From contig NZ_CAMFHB010000039.1 in the NCBI RefSeq assembly GCF_945952055.1, positions 1-60,685 on the forward strand: a DNA stretch of 60,685 nucleotides, written 5' to 3'. This stretch comes from an uncultured Alsobacter sp. (GTDB lineage: Bacteria > Pseudomonadota > Alphaproteobacteria > Rhizobiales > Beijerinckiaceae). The position numbers and the translations under genes are program-made. Shown here piece after piece: positions 47,578 to 56,177 of the stretch. The notes beneath the pieces are model-generated. The model did not search any database, was not told where the DNA came from, and worked only from the letters and a program-made list of their open reading frames with translations. Numbering within the stretch: position 1 is the stretch's first letter; the number at the start of each line of letters is the position of its first letter.

Positions 47578-48051
47578 TTGCCTGCACTGTCCCTTGATGA
47601 CCTGCGCTCCATTGTCGGCTCCGAGATCGGCGCCTCGCCGTGGATCCTGCTCGACCAGGAGCGCATCAGCGCCTTCGCGGTCCTGACGCAGGACGAGCAG
47701 TACATCCACGTCGATCCCGGGAAGGCCGCCGCGACGCCCTTCGGCGGCACCATCGCCCACGGCTTTCTGCTGCTGTCGATGCTGAGCCGGATGTCCTACG
47801 ACACGCTGCCCGCGATCGCGGGCGCCACCATGAGCGTCAACTACGGCTTTGACCGCATCCGCTTCCTGTCGCCGGTGCGCGCCGGCAGCCGCATCCGCGG
47901 CCGCTTCACCCTCGCCGACGTGCAGGCGAAGGGCGAGCGCGACGTGATGCTGCGGGTGGCGGTGGCCGTCGAGACCGAGGGCGGCACGAAGCCGGCCGTC
48001 GTGGCCGACTGGCTGATCCTGTTCATCCTGGGGGCGGGCGAGCCGTCCTGA
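47578..48051 (+). CDS. MaoC-family enoyl-CoA hydratase (NodN-like)
   Basis: 157-residue hot-dog-fold hydratase. The hydratase-2 catalytic Asp and His are in LTQDEQYIHVDPGKAA, followed by FGGTIAHGFLLLSMLSRM, typical of NodN/MaoC dehydratases. The start is probably TTG at 47578, giving LPALSLDDLRSIVG as in the family; no in-frame ATG is well placed and a TTG at 47500 would add unrelated residues. The Shine-Dalgarno is weak. It lies before an SDR resembling the (R)-3-hydroxyacyl-CoA dehydrogenase domain of peroxisomal multifunctional enzyme 2. Confidence 0.85.
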   Translation: MPALSLDDLRSIVGSEIGASPWILLDQERISAFAVLTQDEQYIHVDPGKAAATPFGGTIAHGFLLLSMLSRMSYDTLPAIAGATMSVNYGFDRIRFLSPVRAGSRIRGRFTLADVQAKGERDVMLRVAVAVETEGGTKPAVVADWLILFILGAGEPS

Positions 48052-48073
48052 CGTCCATCGGAGAGTTTGCGAC

Positions 48074-48952
48074 ATGAGCATCAGGTTCGACGGCCGCGTG
48101 GCCATCGTCACCGGGGCGGGCAACGGGCTGGGGCGCTGCCATGCGCTGGGGCTCGGCGAGCGTGGGGCCAGGGTCGTCGTCAACGACATGGGCCCGGGCG
48201 CCGATGCGGTGGCCGAGGAGATCCGCGCCGCCGGAGGCGAGGCCATCGCGATACACGCCGACGTGTCGGATTTCGCCGCGACGCAGGCCATGGTGGCCGA
48301 GACGCTGGCGCGCTGGGGCCGCATCGACATCCTGGTCAACAATGCCGGGATCCTGCGTGACCGGAGTTTCGCGAAGCTCGAGCCGGCGGACTTCGCCAAG
48401 GTGCTCGACGTGCATCTCACGGGCTCGTTCAACTGCACCAAGGCCGCGTGGGAGACGATGCGCAGCCAGGCCTATGGCCGCATCGTGTTCACCTCGTCTG
48501 GGTCCGGCCTCTTCGGCAACTTCGGCCAGGCCAACTACGGCGCCGCCAAGACCGGCATGGTCGGCCTGATGAACGTGCTCCACATCGAGGGCCAGAAATA
48601 CGGGATCCGCGTCAACGCCCTCGCCCCCACGGCGCAGACGGCCATGACCAACGGCCTGTTCTCGCAGGAGCACGCCGCCCTGCTCGGCCCCGAGACGATC
48701 ACGCCGGGCCTGCTCTACCTCGTCAGCGAGGACGCGCCGTCGCGCGTCATCATGGGCGCGGGCGGCGGCTGCTTCACGCGCATCGTCATCCGCGAGACGC
48801 AGGGCGTGTGCTTCGACCCGCAGGCGCTCACGCCCGAGGCCGTCGCCGACCAGTGGGGCGCCATCGCCGACGAGACCGGTGCCCTCGACATTCCCGACGC
48901 CTTCTCGCAGCCTGTCCGCTTCGCGACGATGGCGGCCGCCAGGACCAAGTGA
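48074..48952 (+). CDS. SDR, (R)-3-hydroxyacyl-CoA dehydrogenase-like (MFE-2 type)
   Basis: 292-residue SDR. The cofactor motif VTGAGNGLGRCHALGLGERG and RVVVNDMGPG strongly recall the dehydrogenase domain of multifunctional enzyme type 2 (17-beta-hydroxysteroid dehydrogenase 4 type). NNAGILRDRSF and FTSSGSGLFGNFGQANYGAA supply the Asn, Ser, Tyr, Lys active site. With the MaoC hydratase immediately upstream it makes a split version of the eukaryotic fusion, able to hydrate an enoyl-CoA and oxidise the (R)-3-hydroxyacyl-CoA. ATG at 48074, 22 bp after the MaoC stop. Confidence 0.88.
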   Translation: MSIRFDGRVAIVTGAGNGLGRCHALGLGERGARVVVNDMGPGADAVAEEIRAAGGEAIAIHADVSDFAATQAMVAETLARWGRIDILVNNAGILRDRSFAKLEPADFAKVLDVHLTGSFNCTKAAWETMRSQAYGRIVFTSSGSGLFGNFGQANYGAAKTGMVGLMNVLHIEGQKYGIRVNALAPTAQTAMTNGLFSQEHAALLGPETITPGLLYLVSEDAPSRVIMGAGGGCFTRIVIRETQGVCFDPQALTPEAVADQWGAIADETGALDIPDAFSQPVRFATMAAARTK

Positions 48953-48993
48953 CGCCCGACGCCCGAAACCGCCCGCGCCCGGAGATCGATGCG

Positions 48994-50178
48994 ATGTCAG
49001 CCCTTTTCTCGCCCCTCCCGCTCGGCGGCATCACGGTCCCGAACCGCGTCGCGGTCTCGCCGATGTGCCAGTACAGCGCCGTCGAGGGCCTGGCGCAGCC
49101 CTGGCACCTCGTGCATGTCGGCAACCTCATGATGTCCGGCGCGGGGCTCGTCATCATGGAGGCGACGGGCGTGGAGGCCGCCGGGCGCATCACCCACGGC
49201 TGCCTCGGCCTGTGGAACGACGCCCAGGAAGAGGCCCTGGCCGACCTGGTGCGCGAGGCGAAGAAGCTCTCGGGCGCGGCGCTCGGCATCCAGCTGGCGC
49301 ATGCCGGGCGCAAGGCCTCCAGCCGCTCGATCGCCGACCGCTGGAAGGGCGAGGTGCTGCCGCCGGAGGAAGGCGCCTGGCAAACCTGCGGGCCCTCCGC
49401 CCTGCCCTTCGACACGGGCTGGCACGTGCCGCAGGCGATGGACGACGCCGCTCTGGCCCGCGTGCGCGACGCCTTCGCGGACTCCGCCCGCCGCGCCGAC
49501 CGCGCCGGCTTCGACGCCGTCGAGGTTCACGGCGCCCACGGTTACCTGCTGCACACCTTCCTGTCGCCGATCTCCAACACCCGCACGGACCGCTACGGCG
49601 GCAGCCGCGAGAACCGTATGCGCTATCCCCTCGAGGTGGCGGCAGCGGTGCGCGAGGCCTGGCCACGCGGCAAGGCGCTGGGCTTTCGCATCAACAGCAC
49701 CGACTGGCATCCCGACGGGGCCACGCTGGACGACGCCGTGGCGCTTGCCGCAGGACTGAAGGCGATAGGTTTCGACTATGCCGTCATGTCGGCGGGCAAC
49801 GTCGCGGCCGGCGCGCAGATCCCCACCGCCACGCCAGGCCACCAGGTCGAGTTCGCCGCGCGCGTGAAGCGCGAGACCGGACTCACGGCCATGGCGGTCG
49901 GCTTCATCGTCGAGGCGCGGCAGGCCGAGGCCGTGGTGGCCGACGGCCTGGCGGACATGGTCGCACTCGGCCGCGCGATGCTCGACGATCCGCGATGGGG
50001 CCTCCACGCGGCGGCCGCCCTCGGCGTCGACGTCGACTACCCGCCCCAATACCTGCGTGCGCGTCCCAACAACTGGATCGGCTACCGGGTCGCCCACCCT
50101 GACACCGGCGCCATCGCGGCCACCCGCCAGGCGGACCGGCCGGCCTCGCAGAGCTGGGACCGGCCGAAGGCGGGGTGA
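48994..50178 (+). CDS. NADH:flavin oxidoreductase (old yellow enzyme, YqjM class)
   Basis: 394-residue FMN-dependent ene-reductase fold. Cys25 in SPMCQYSA is the YqjM-class flavin-tuning cysteine; the substrate-binding histidines are in EVHGAHGYLLHTFLSP and the FMN-binding NTRTDRYGGSRENR follows. Such enzymes reduce the double bond of enones or desaturated rings. ATG at 48994 with GGAGA 12 bases upstream. It is the last gene of the monooxygenase operon. Its last 20 coding bases (ending WDRPKAG) are repeated exactly at 57294-57313. Confidence 0.9.
   Translation: MSALFSPLPLGGITVPNRVAVSPMCQYSAVEGLAQPWHLVHVGNLMMSGAGLVIMEATGVEAAGRITHGCLGLWNDAQEEALADLVREAKKLSGAALGIQLAHAGRKASSRSIADRWKGEVLPPEEGAWQTCGPSALPFDTGWHVPQAMDDAALARVRDAFADSARRADRAGFDAVEVHGAHGYLLHTFLSPISNTRTDRYGGSRENRMRYPLEVAAAVREAWPRGKALGFRINSTDWHPDGATLDDAVALAAGLKAIGFDYAVMSAGNVAAGAQIPTATPGHQVEFAARVKRETGLTAMAVGFIVEARQAEAVVADGLADMVALGRAMLDDPRWGLHAAAALGVDVDYPPQYLRARPNNWIGYRVAHPDTGAIAATRQADRPASQSWDRPKAG
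50155..50174 (+). repeat. 20-bp direct repeat, left copy (3' end of flavin oxidoreductase gene)
   Basis: TGGGACCGGCCGAAGGCGGG lies in the last codons of the gene and is identical to 57294-57313. The two copies flank the seven-gene minus operon and its candidate operator, about 7.1 kb. Confidence 0.85.
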
Positions 50179-50187
50179 CGCACCGGC

Positions 50188-51054
50188 TCAGCGCCGGTAG
50201 GCCGCGTTCCCGGACCCGGCCAGCATGGCCGGGGTATCGGAATAGCCCGGCTCCGCCGATGGCCCGAACGCGGCCATGACGGCGTCGACACGCTCGCGGA
50301 CCAGCGGCTCGTATTCGGGATGCGTGAACACGTGCAGCTCGTTGGCGCGGACGGCCTGCACCACCCGTTCACCGACGTTGCGGGCCTGCATCTTCATCGG
50401 CTGGACCGGAGGCGTGAAGGGCCGACCGGCCGCGAGCGCGGAGCGCTCGGCCGACCGCTCGACGAAGTCGGACCGGACGCCGCCCGGGCAGAGGATGCTG
50501 ACGCCAATGCCCACCGGCAGCAGTTCCGCGGCCAGCGATTCCGACAGGGCCACGACGCCGAACTTGGAAGCCGAGTAGCCCGCCAGACCGGCCGGCGCGA
50601 GGAAGCCGGCCATGGAGGCCGTGTTGACGACGTGGCCGCCCCGCCCCCGGGCAATCATCCCGGGCACGACGGAGCGCACCCCGAGAAAGACGCCCGTGAG
50701 ATTGACGTCGAGGAGCAGTTGCCAGTGCTCGAGAGGGATATCGGCGAAGCCGGTCGGCCCTGAAGCGGCAGAGCGCCCCATGCCCACGCCGGCGTTGTTG
50801 CACAGGATGTCGATCCCGCCGTGCACCTCCTCGATGCCGGCGACGACCCGCGACCAATCCGCCGGCGAACGCACGTCGAGGCCGAAGGTCAGCGTTCCCA
50901 GCGGCAGCGAGCGTGCGGCCTCCTCGAGCGCCACCCCGTCGATGTCGGTGAGCGCGAGGTGAGCCCCGGCCGCGGCGAAGGCCTGCGCCAACCCCAGGCC
51001 GATGCCCCGCGCGGCACCCGTGACCAGTACGACCTTGCCGGCGATGTCGTCCAT
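50188..51054 (-). CDS. Short-chain dehydrogenase/reductase
   Basis: 288-residue classical SDR. VTGAARGIGLGLAQAFAAAG at about residues 10-29, CNNAGVGMG, NTASMAGFL and the YSASKFG active site. The final 60 residues contain RARELHVFTHP-like AVRANELHVFTHPEYEPLV, seen in several SDRs of this type. ATG at 51054 with CGGAGAG upstream; an alternative ATG at 51072 overlaps the EthD stop. It is last in the minus operon and converges on the flavin oxidoreductase gene. Confidence 0.9.
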   Translation of the reverse strand: MDDIAGKVVLVTGAARGIGLGLAQAFAAAGAHLALTDIDGVALEEAARSLPLGTLTFGLDVRSPADWSRVVAGIEEVHGGIDILCNNAGVGMGRSAASGPTGFADIPLEHWQLLLDVNLTGVFLGVRSVVPGMIARGRGGHVVNTASMAGFLAPAGLAGYSASKFGVVALSESLAAELLPVGIGVSILCPGGVRSDFVERSAERSALAAGRPFTPPVQPMKMQARNVGERVVQAVRANELHVFTHPEYEPLVRERVDAVMAAFGPSAEPGYSDTPAMLAGSGNAAYRR

Positions 51055-51068
51055 GGCTGCTCTCCGGT

Positions 51069-51779
51069 TCATGAGCGCGAGCTGCCCGCGAACCATTCGG
51101 TCACGGAGCCGATCTGGTATTTCTCGACGCGGGCGGAGGTCTTCGCGGCGTGGGCGGCCGTAGCCTGGCCGGCGGCGGAGTCGCGCAGGGCGGACAGGAC
51201 GTCGGGGCTCTCGTACCAGAGCTCCACCGCGCCATCGAACGGGAACGCCGTGTCGTCGACCGCCTCCGACCAGTTGCGCCAGCGCCCCGTGACGAGGTGC
51301 TGTCGGTACCCCCTGATGGGCTTCACCGCCTGGACGAGCGGCACGTGCACGACGCGCCACTCGTACAGGAACGCCTCGTGGGAATAGCCGTCGGCCCGCC
51401 GGATGATCGACATGGTCTTCACGGCACGCGGAAGGTCGCGGGGCGGTGAGATGACGACCCGTTGCTCGACCTCCAGCACCATGGTCATCGCCGTGACCTT
51501 CGCCTCCGCCGCGCGCAAACCCTGCCCGGCGGGCGACGCCCCGAGCTCCGCGACCCCCGGTCCAGGATCGAGGATGCATTGGACGAAACCGGCGACCGGC
51601 AGCGCCGGGTGCTTTGGGTCGGTGTCTCGGGCGAAGCGATCCGCGGCCCGGTTCCACGCGCAGTAGCGTAGTCCCGGAAGCCGTCGGACCTCGGGCAGGC
51701 AGGTCTGCGTCCACGCATCGCGCACTGCGTCCGGATCGTCCCCGTCGCGACACAGCACCACCCCGATCAGGTTCAGCAT
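51069..51779 (-). CDS. EthD-domain protein (double EthD-like)
   Basis: 236-residue protein of the dimeric alpha-beta barrel superfamily. The C-terminal half, MSIIRRADGYSHEAFLYEWR then HVPLVQAVKPIRGYRQHLV, is a clear EthD domain; the N-terminal half (LIGVVLCRDGDDPDAV) looks like a degenerate second copy. EthD proteins accompany ether and ring degradation operons, with roles that are not well defined. ATG at 51779, 28 bp after the binding-protein stop. Confidence 0.82.
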   Translation of the reverse strand: MLNLIGVVLCRDGDDPDAVRDAWTQTCLPEVRRLPGLRYCAWNRAADRFARDTDPKHPALPVAGFVQCILDPGPGVAELGASPAGQGLRAAEAKVTAMTMVLEVEQRVVISPPRDLPRAVKTMSIIRRADGYSHEAFLYEWRVVHVPLVQAVKPIRGYRQHLVTGRWRNWSEAVDDTAFPFDGAVELWYESPDVLSALRDSAAGQATAAHAAKTSARVEKYQIGSVTEWFAGSSRS

Positions 51780-51807
51780 CGCACGTCCTCCCTTTTCGAG
51801 GTTTCGA

Positions 51808-53325
51808 TCACTTCCAGCTCGCCAAGTAGAAGCGTGCCCAGCTGTCGGACGAAGGCTTGAAGTCGAGGGACTTCGTCATGCCGTAGGTCTTGACGTAGGT
51901 GAACAGCGGCAGCTGGTAGACCCGATCGCTGACGAGTGCGAACGCCTTCTCGTAGGCGGCCTTGCGCTGATCCGCGTTGCTGTTGCTGACCGCAGCCTTC
52001 ACCAGCGCGGTGACCTCTTCGTCGCGCGCCTGGTCCAGCGCCGTGCCGCCGAAGAAATACTGGAGGTAATAGGATGGGTCTCCGATGTCGCCGCCGCCCC
52101 AGCGACCGAGGTTCAAGGGCAGCTCGCCGCGCTGGAACATGGGAAAGAGGGCGCTGATCTGCATCTGCTCGATCTGCGCCTTGATGCCGACCGCACCGAG
52201 GTAGTTCTGCACGGCCGCGACCCAGGAGGGTGCCAGGTAGTTGTAGAGCTTGATCGAGAAGCCGTCCTTGTAGCCCGCCTCCTCCAAGAGGGCCTTGGCC
52301 TTGGCCGGATCATAGGCGAAGGCCCGTGCCTTGCCCTGGTCGCAGGCGAACTGCTGCTCGTAGCAGGCAATGTTCAGGACCTTCGAGCCGCCGGGCTGGA
52401 ACTGCCGTGCCATGGCCTGGCGGTCGATCGCATAGGCGATGGCCTGGCGGACCTTGACGTTCTTGAGCGGGCTCTGGGGATTGTCGCGGCCCGCGCCGTT
52501 GAGGGTCAGGTAGACCAGGGAGTTCACCGGCGTAGCCAGCGTCTGCACGTTCGGCATCCGCGACAGGCTCTGCAACTGGTCGGCGGCGACGTCCTCGATC
52601 CAGTCGGCTTTGCCGCCGATGAGCTCGGCCATCTGCGCGGTCGGATCGGCGACAGCGCGGAAGATCACGGTGCGGATGGCGGGCTTGGGCTTCGGCCCGG
52701 CGAAGTAGCCGTCGAAACGCTCGGTGACGATCTCGCCGACGCCATCGAGCTTGACGATCTTGTAGGGGCCCGTTCCGACCGGCTTCTTCGCATACTCGTC
52801 GGCGCCCACCTTCTCGCGATAGGCCTTCGGCCAGATCGGCGTGGTGGCGGCCAGGAACTCCAGCGCCGCAGGGAACGGCGTCTTCAGCTTCAGGCGCACG
52901 GAAAGATCGCCGGTCTTCTCGGCGGAGGCGATGTGGGTGAAGTTGCTCGGGTTGGCGACTTTGCTCCCCGGCGCGATCACGGTCTGGATCGTGTAGACGA
53001 CGTCGTCGGCGGTGAAGGGGTCCCCGTTGTGGAAGGTGACGCCGGGCCGCAGCTCGAAGTCGATGGTGAGATCATCGACCTGCGTCCACTTGACGGCAAG
53101 AAGCGGCTGCATGGCGCCGGACTCGGGATCGCGGTGCACGAGCGTGTCCCAGGCGTGCTTCTGCAGCATCACACCCGATCCCTGACCGTTGTAGTAGGGG
53201 TCGATGTTGGCCAGCGCGTCGCGGATCGTGACCCGGAGGGTGTCGTCCGCCTTGCCGGCCCAGGCCGGCGACAGGGATGCCAGCAGGATGGCCGTCGTGG
53301 TCATTGTCAGTCCAAGGCGCTTCAT
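51808..53325 (-). CDS. Family 5 solute-binding protein (third importer)
   Basis: 505-residue periplasmic binding protein. The signal peptide is MKRLGLTMTTTAILLASLSP with cleavage near AWA-GKA (residue 23). SBP_bac_5 landmarks: GVTFHNGDPFTADDVVYTI and VGTGPYKIVKLDGVGE. ATG at 53325. Unusually it comes after its permease and ATPase genes, 16 bp behind the OppF-type ATPase. It shares an operon with EthD and SDR genes, suggesting that the importer brings in a catabolic substrate rather than peptides. Confidence 0.92.
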   Translation of the reverse strand: MKRLGLTMTTTAILLASLSPAWAGKADDTLRVTIRDALANIDPYYNGQGSGVMLQKHAWDTLVHRDPESGAMQPLLAVKWTQVDDLTIDFELRPGVTFHNGDPFTADDVVYTIQTVIAPGSKVANPSNFTHIASAEKTGDLSVRLKLKTPFPAALEFLAATTPIWPKAYREKVGADEYAKKPVGTGPYKIVKLDGVGEIVTERFDGYFAGPKPKPAIRTVIFRAVADPTAQMAELIGGKADWIEDVAADQLQSLSRMPNVQTLATPVNSLVYLTLNGAGRDNPQSPLKNVKVRQAIAYAIDRQAMARQFQPGGSKVLNIACYEQQFACDQGKARAFAYDPAKAKALLEEAGYKDGFSIKLYNYLAPSWVAAVQNYLGAVGIKAQIEQMQISALFPMFQRGELPLNLGRWGGGDIGDPSYYLQYFFGGTALDQARDEEVTALVKAAVSNSNADQRKAAYEKAFALVSDRVYQLPLFTYVKTYGMTKSLDFKPSSDSWARFYLASWK

Positions 53326-53341
53326 GGGGGCTTTCCTCCTG

Positions 53342-54364
53342 TCAGGGGCCAAGGCCTGCATGGACCTGGCTCGTTGCTTCTCGGGATGCGGTCTCGGGAG
53401 CGAGGATGCATTCGACCAGGTGCCCGGCGTCGACCCGCAGCGGCGGCGAAGCGTCGGCGCAGGCGGGCAGCGCGCTGGGGCAGCGCGGGTGGAACCGGCA
53501 TCCCGGCGGAATGGCGGCGGGGTCCGGGAAACCCTCGCCGAGCGGGATGCGAGGAATGCCTTTGCCGGGCTCGGGCGTCAGGACCGACTGCAGGAGTGCG
53601 GCGGTGTAGGGGTGGCGAGGGGAGCCGAAGAGTTCGGCCGTCGGCGCGGCCTCGACGATGCGGCCGAGATACATCACCGCCACGTGGGTCGCGATGTGCT
53701 CGACCACCGCGAGATTGTGGCTGATGAAGACCAGCGTCAGATTGAGCTCGCGCCGGAGCGCCTGCAGCAAGTTCAGGATCTGCGCCTGGACGGACACGTC
53801 GAGCGCGCTCGTGGGCTCGTCGCAGACGACGATACGGGGCTTGAGGACGAGAGCCCGCGCGATGGCGACGCGCTGGCGCTGCCCACCCGACATTTGCCCC
53901 GGGTAGCGCTCGCCGACGGCGGGGTCCAGCCCCACGAGCGCAAGCATCTCCGAGACGCGCCGCGCGCGTTCCTCGCGCGGTACGTCCCCCTGCGCCACCA
54001 GCGGGAGAGCCACGATGTCGCGCACGCGCTGGGTCGGGTTCAGCGACGAGTACGGATCCTGGAAGACCTGCTGGATGAGCCGGGCGCGTTGCCTGCGGTC
54101 CGCTTCGGCCAGGCTGCGGCCGGCGATGCGGACGTCCCCGGCCGTAGGCCGCAGCAGGCCGGTGATCAAGCGGGCCAGGGTGGACTTGCCCGACCCGGAC
54201 TCGCCCACGATGCCAAGCACCTCGCCATGGCTCACGTCGAAGGATACGCCGTCCACCGCGCGCACCGTTGCATGCGTCGAGAGAAGCCCCCCGCCCCGGA
54301 CGAAATCGCGGCGCAGGCCGCGCACCGAGACGGCCGGACCGGCCTCGTCGATCAGCGCTGTCAC
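53342..54364 (-). CDS. Oligopeptide-type ABC ATPase (OppF-like, third importer)
   Basis: 340-residue ATPase with Walker A VGESGSGKST, Q-loop [14 protein letters not shown], signature [15 protein letters not shown] and Walker B IVVCDEPTSALD. The C-terminal domain has PPGCRFHPRCPSALPAC. The start is GTG at 54364 overlapping the OppD stop (GTGA); more upstream frame lies inside that gene. Confidence 0.92.
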   Translation of the reverse strand: MTALIDEAGPAVSVRGLRRDFVRGGGLLSTHATVRAVDGVSFDVSHGEVLGIVGESGSGKSTLARLITGLLRPTAGDVRIAGRSLAEADRRQRARLIQQVFQDPYSSLNPTQRVRDIVALPLVAQGDVPREERARRVSEMLALVGLDPAVGERYPGQMSGGQRQRVAIARALVLKPRIVVCDEPTSALDVSVQAQILNLLQALRRELNLTLVFISHNLAVVEHIATHVAVMYLGRIVEAAPTAELFGSPRHPYTAALLQSVLTPEPGKGIPRIPLGEGFPDPAAIPPGCRFHPRCPSALPACADASPPLRVDAGHLVECILAPETASREATSQVHAGLGP

Positions 54365-55335
54365 GACGCCTGCCCCTGCAGCTCGGACGACAGCCGGCAC
54401 AGGTAGCGATGCTGTGGCCCCTCCTCCCGCGGCATGATCGTGTCCTCGCATCCGCGGTCGGCCAGGCCGCAGCGGTCGCGAAACCCGCAGCCGCGGAACG
54501 CCGCGGTGATCCTGGGGACCGTCCCGGGGATGGCCTTCAGCTGATCGCCCGGTCGCAGCTTCCCCGGCACGGGAATGCTGTCGAGGAGGCCGCGGGTGTA
54601 GGGATGCATGGGTCGGCCGAACAGGGCCTCGGCCGTCCCGCTCTCCACGATCTCGCCCGCGTACATCACCGAAACCCGGTCAGCCATGCGTGCGACGACG
54701 CCAAGATCGTGGGTGATGAGGAGGATCGCGAGCCCCGTCTCCTTTTGCAGATCCTGCAGAAGGCGCAGGATCTGGGCCTGCACCGTGACGTCGAGCGCCG
54801 TGGTCGGCTCGTCCGCGATGAGCACGTCCGGCTCGCACATGAGTGCCATCGCGATCATCACGCGCTGGCGCAGGCCGCCGGAGAGCTCGTGGGGGTACTG
54901 CGCCAGCCGCAGCCCTGGATTGGCGATACCGACCCGGGCGAGGAGGTCTGCAGCGCGGTCGCGTGCCTGCAACCGGCCCGCGCCTCGGTGCCGACGATAC
55001 ACCTCGGACAATTGGTCGCCGACCGTGTAGGCGGGATTGAGGCTGGTCATCGGCTCCTGGAAGATCATGGCGATGCGGTCGCCCCGCAGCTGCGCCATCC
55101 GGCGCTCCGAGGCGCGCGCGATGTCCTCGCCGGCGAGCCTGATCCCGGCCGCCGTGCGCGCTGCGCCGCGCGCCAGCAAGCCCATCACCGCGAGCGAGGT
55201 GACCGACTTGCCGCACCCGGATTCGCCCACCAGTCCGAGGGTCTCGCCATGGCCGAGGTCGAGGGAGATGCCGCGCACGGCAAGCGTGCCGTCGCGAAAA
55301 CCGACCCTGAGATCCTGGACGGCGAGCACGCTCAT
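54361..55335 (-). CDS. Oligopeptide-type ABC ATPase (OppD-like, third importer)
   Basis: 324-residue ATPase with Walker [12 protein letters not shown]-loop FQEPMTSLNPAYTV, signature [15 protein letters not shown] and Walker [13 protein letters not shown]. The C-terminal oligopeptide domain carries FRGCGFRDRCGLADRGCE. ATG at 55335, overlapping the DppC stop by ATGA. Confidence 0.93.
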   Translation of the reverse strand: MSVLAVQDLRVGFRDGTLAVRGISLDLGHGETLGLVGESGCGKSVTSLAVMGLLARGAARTAAGIRLAGEDIARASERRMAQLRGDRIAMIFQEPMTSLNPAYTVGDQLSEVYRRHRGAGRLQARDRAADLLARVGIANPGLRLAQYPHELSGGLRQRVMIAMALMCEPDVLIADEPTTALDVTVQAQILRLLQDLQKETGLAILLITHDLGVVARMADRVSVMYAGEIVESGTAEALFGRPMHPYTRGLLDSIPVPGKLRPGDQLKAIPGTVPRITAAFRGCGFRDRCGLADRGCEDTIMPREEGPQHRYLCRLSSELQGQAS

Positions 55336-56177
55336 CGAGCATGCCCTCCCGCCACGAGGTCGCGCAGCCCGTCGCCGAGGATATTGATCGCCAGCACCAG
55401 GGTGAAGAGCGCCACGCCGGGGATCGTGATGACCCAGGGCATGAAGAACATCTGGTCGCGCGCCTCGGCGATCATCAGCCCCCACGACGGCAGCGGCGGA
55501 GGAACGCCGAGCCCCAGGAACGACAGCGCGGCTTCCAGCAGGATGGCGATCGCAAGCTCGAGCGTCATGACGACGACGAGGTGCGGGAGAATGTTGGGCA
55601 GGACCTCGCGCAGGAGGATGTGCGGCAGCGACGCTCCGCACAGCCGCGCCGCCTCGATGAACTCGCGGTGGCGGACCTGCATGGTGGTCGTGCGCGCGAC
55701 CACGGCGAAGCGCTCCCACAAAAGGAGCCCGAGGGTGAGCATCACGACCACGAGCGACGTGCCGGTCAGTGCCACCACCGTGAGCGCCACCAGGATGAGG
55801 GGGATCGACAGCCGACAGGTCACGACGATCATGACCGCATCGTCGAGCCAGCCGCCGGCATAGCCACCCGCCATGCCCAGCCCGACCCCGATCATCCCCG
55901 AGAGGATGACCGTCACGGCTCCGATCAGCAGCGAGATCCTCGCGCCGTAGAGGAGGCGCGAGAGATAGTCCCGGCCCAGTTGGTCCGTCCCGAGCGGATG
56001 TCCCGACAGGGACCCCTCGGCCCAGAATGGCGGGGCGAGGCGCTGGTCGAGGTTCTGCAGGAAGGGATCGTGGGGCGCGATCCAGGGGGCGAGCAAGGCA
56101 AGGAGCACTGTCGCGCCGAGCACCGATCCACCGATGACCAGGGCCGCTTTCGCCGAAGGAGTGAGGCGCCCGCTCAT
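55332..56177 (-). CDS. Dpp/Opp-type ABC permease (DppC-like, third importer)
   Basis: 281-residue permease. First helix LVIGGSVLGATVLLALLAPW; HPLGTDQLGRDYLSRLLYGA marks DppC; EAA loop RHREFIEAARLCGASLPHIL; ALSFLGLGVPPPLPSWG follows. ATG at 56177 in an ATGA overlap with the DppB stop. Confidence 0.92.
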   Translation of the reverse strand: MSGRLTPSAKAALVIGGSVLGATVLLALLAPWIAPHDPFLQNLDQRLAPPFWAEGSLSGHPLGTDQLGRDYLSRLLYGARISLLIGAVTVILSGMIGVGLGMAGGYAGGWLDDAVMIVVTCRLSIPLILVALTVVALTGTSLVVVMLTLGLLLWERFAVVARTTTMQVRHREFIEAARLCGASLPHILLREVLPNILPHLVVVMTLELAIAILLEAALSFLGLGVPPPLPSWGLMIAEARDQMFFMPWVITIPGVALFTLVLAINILGDGLRDLVAGGHAR

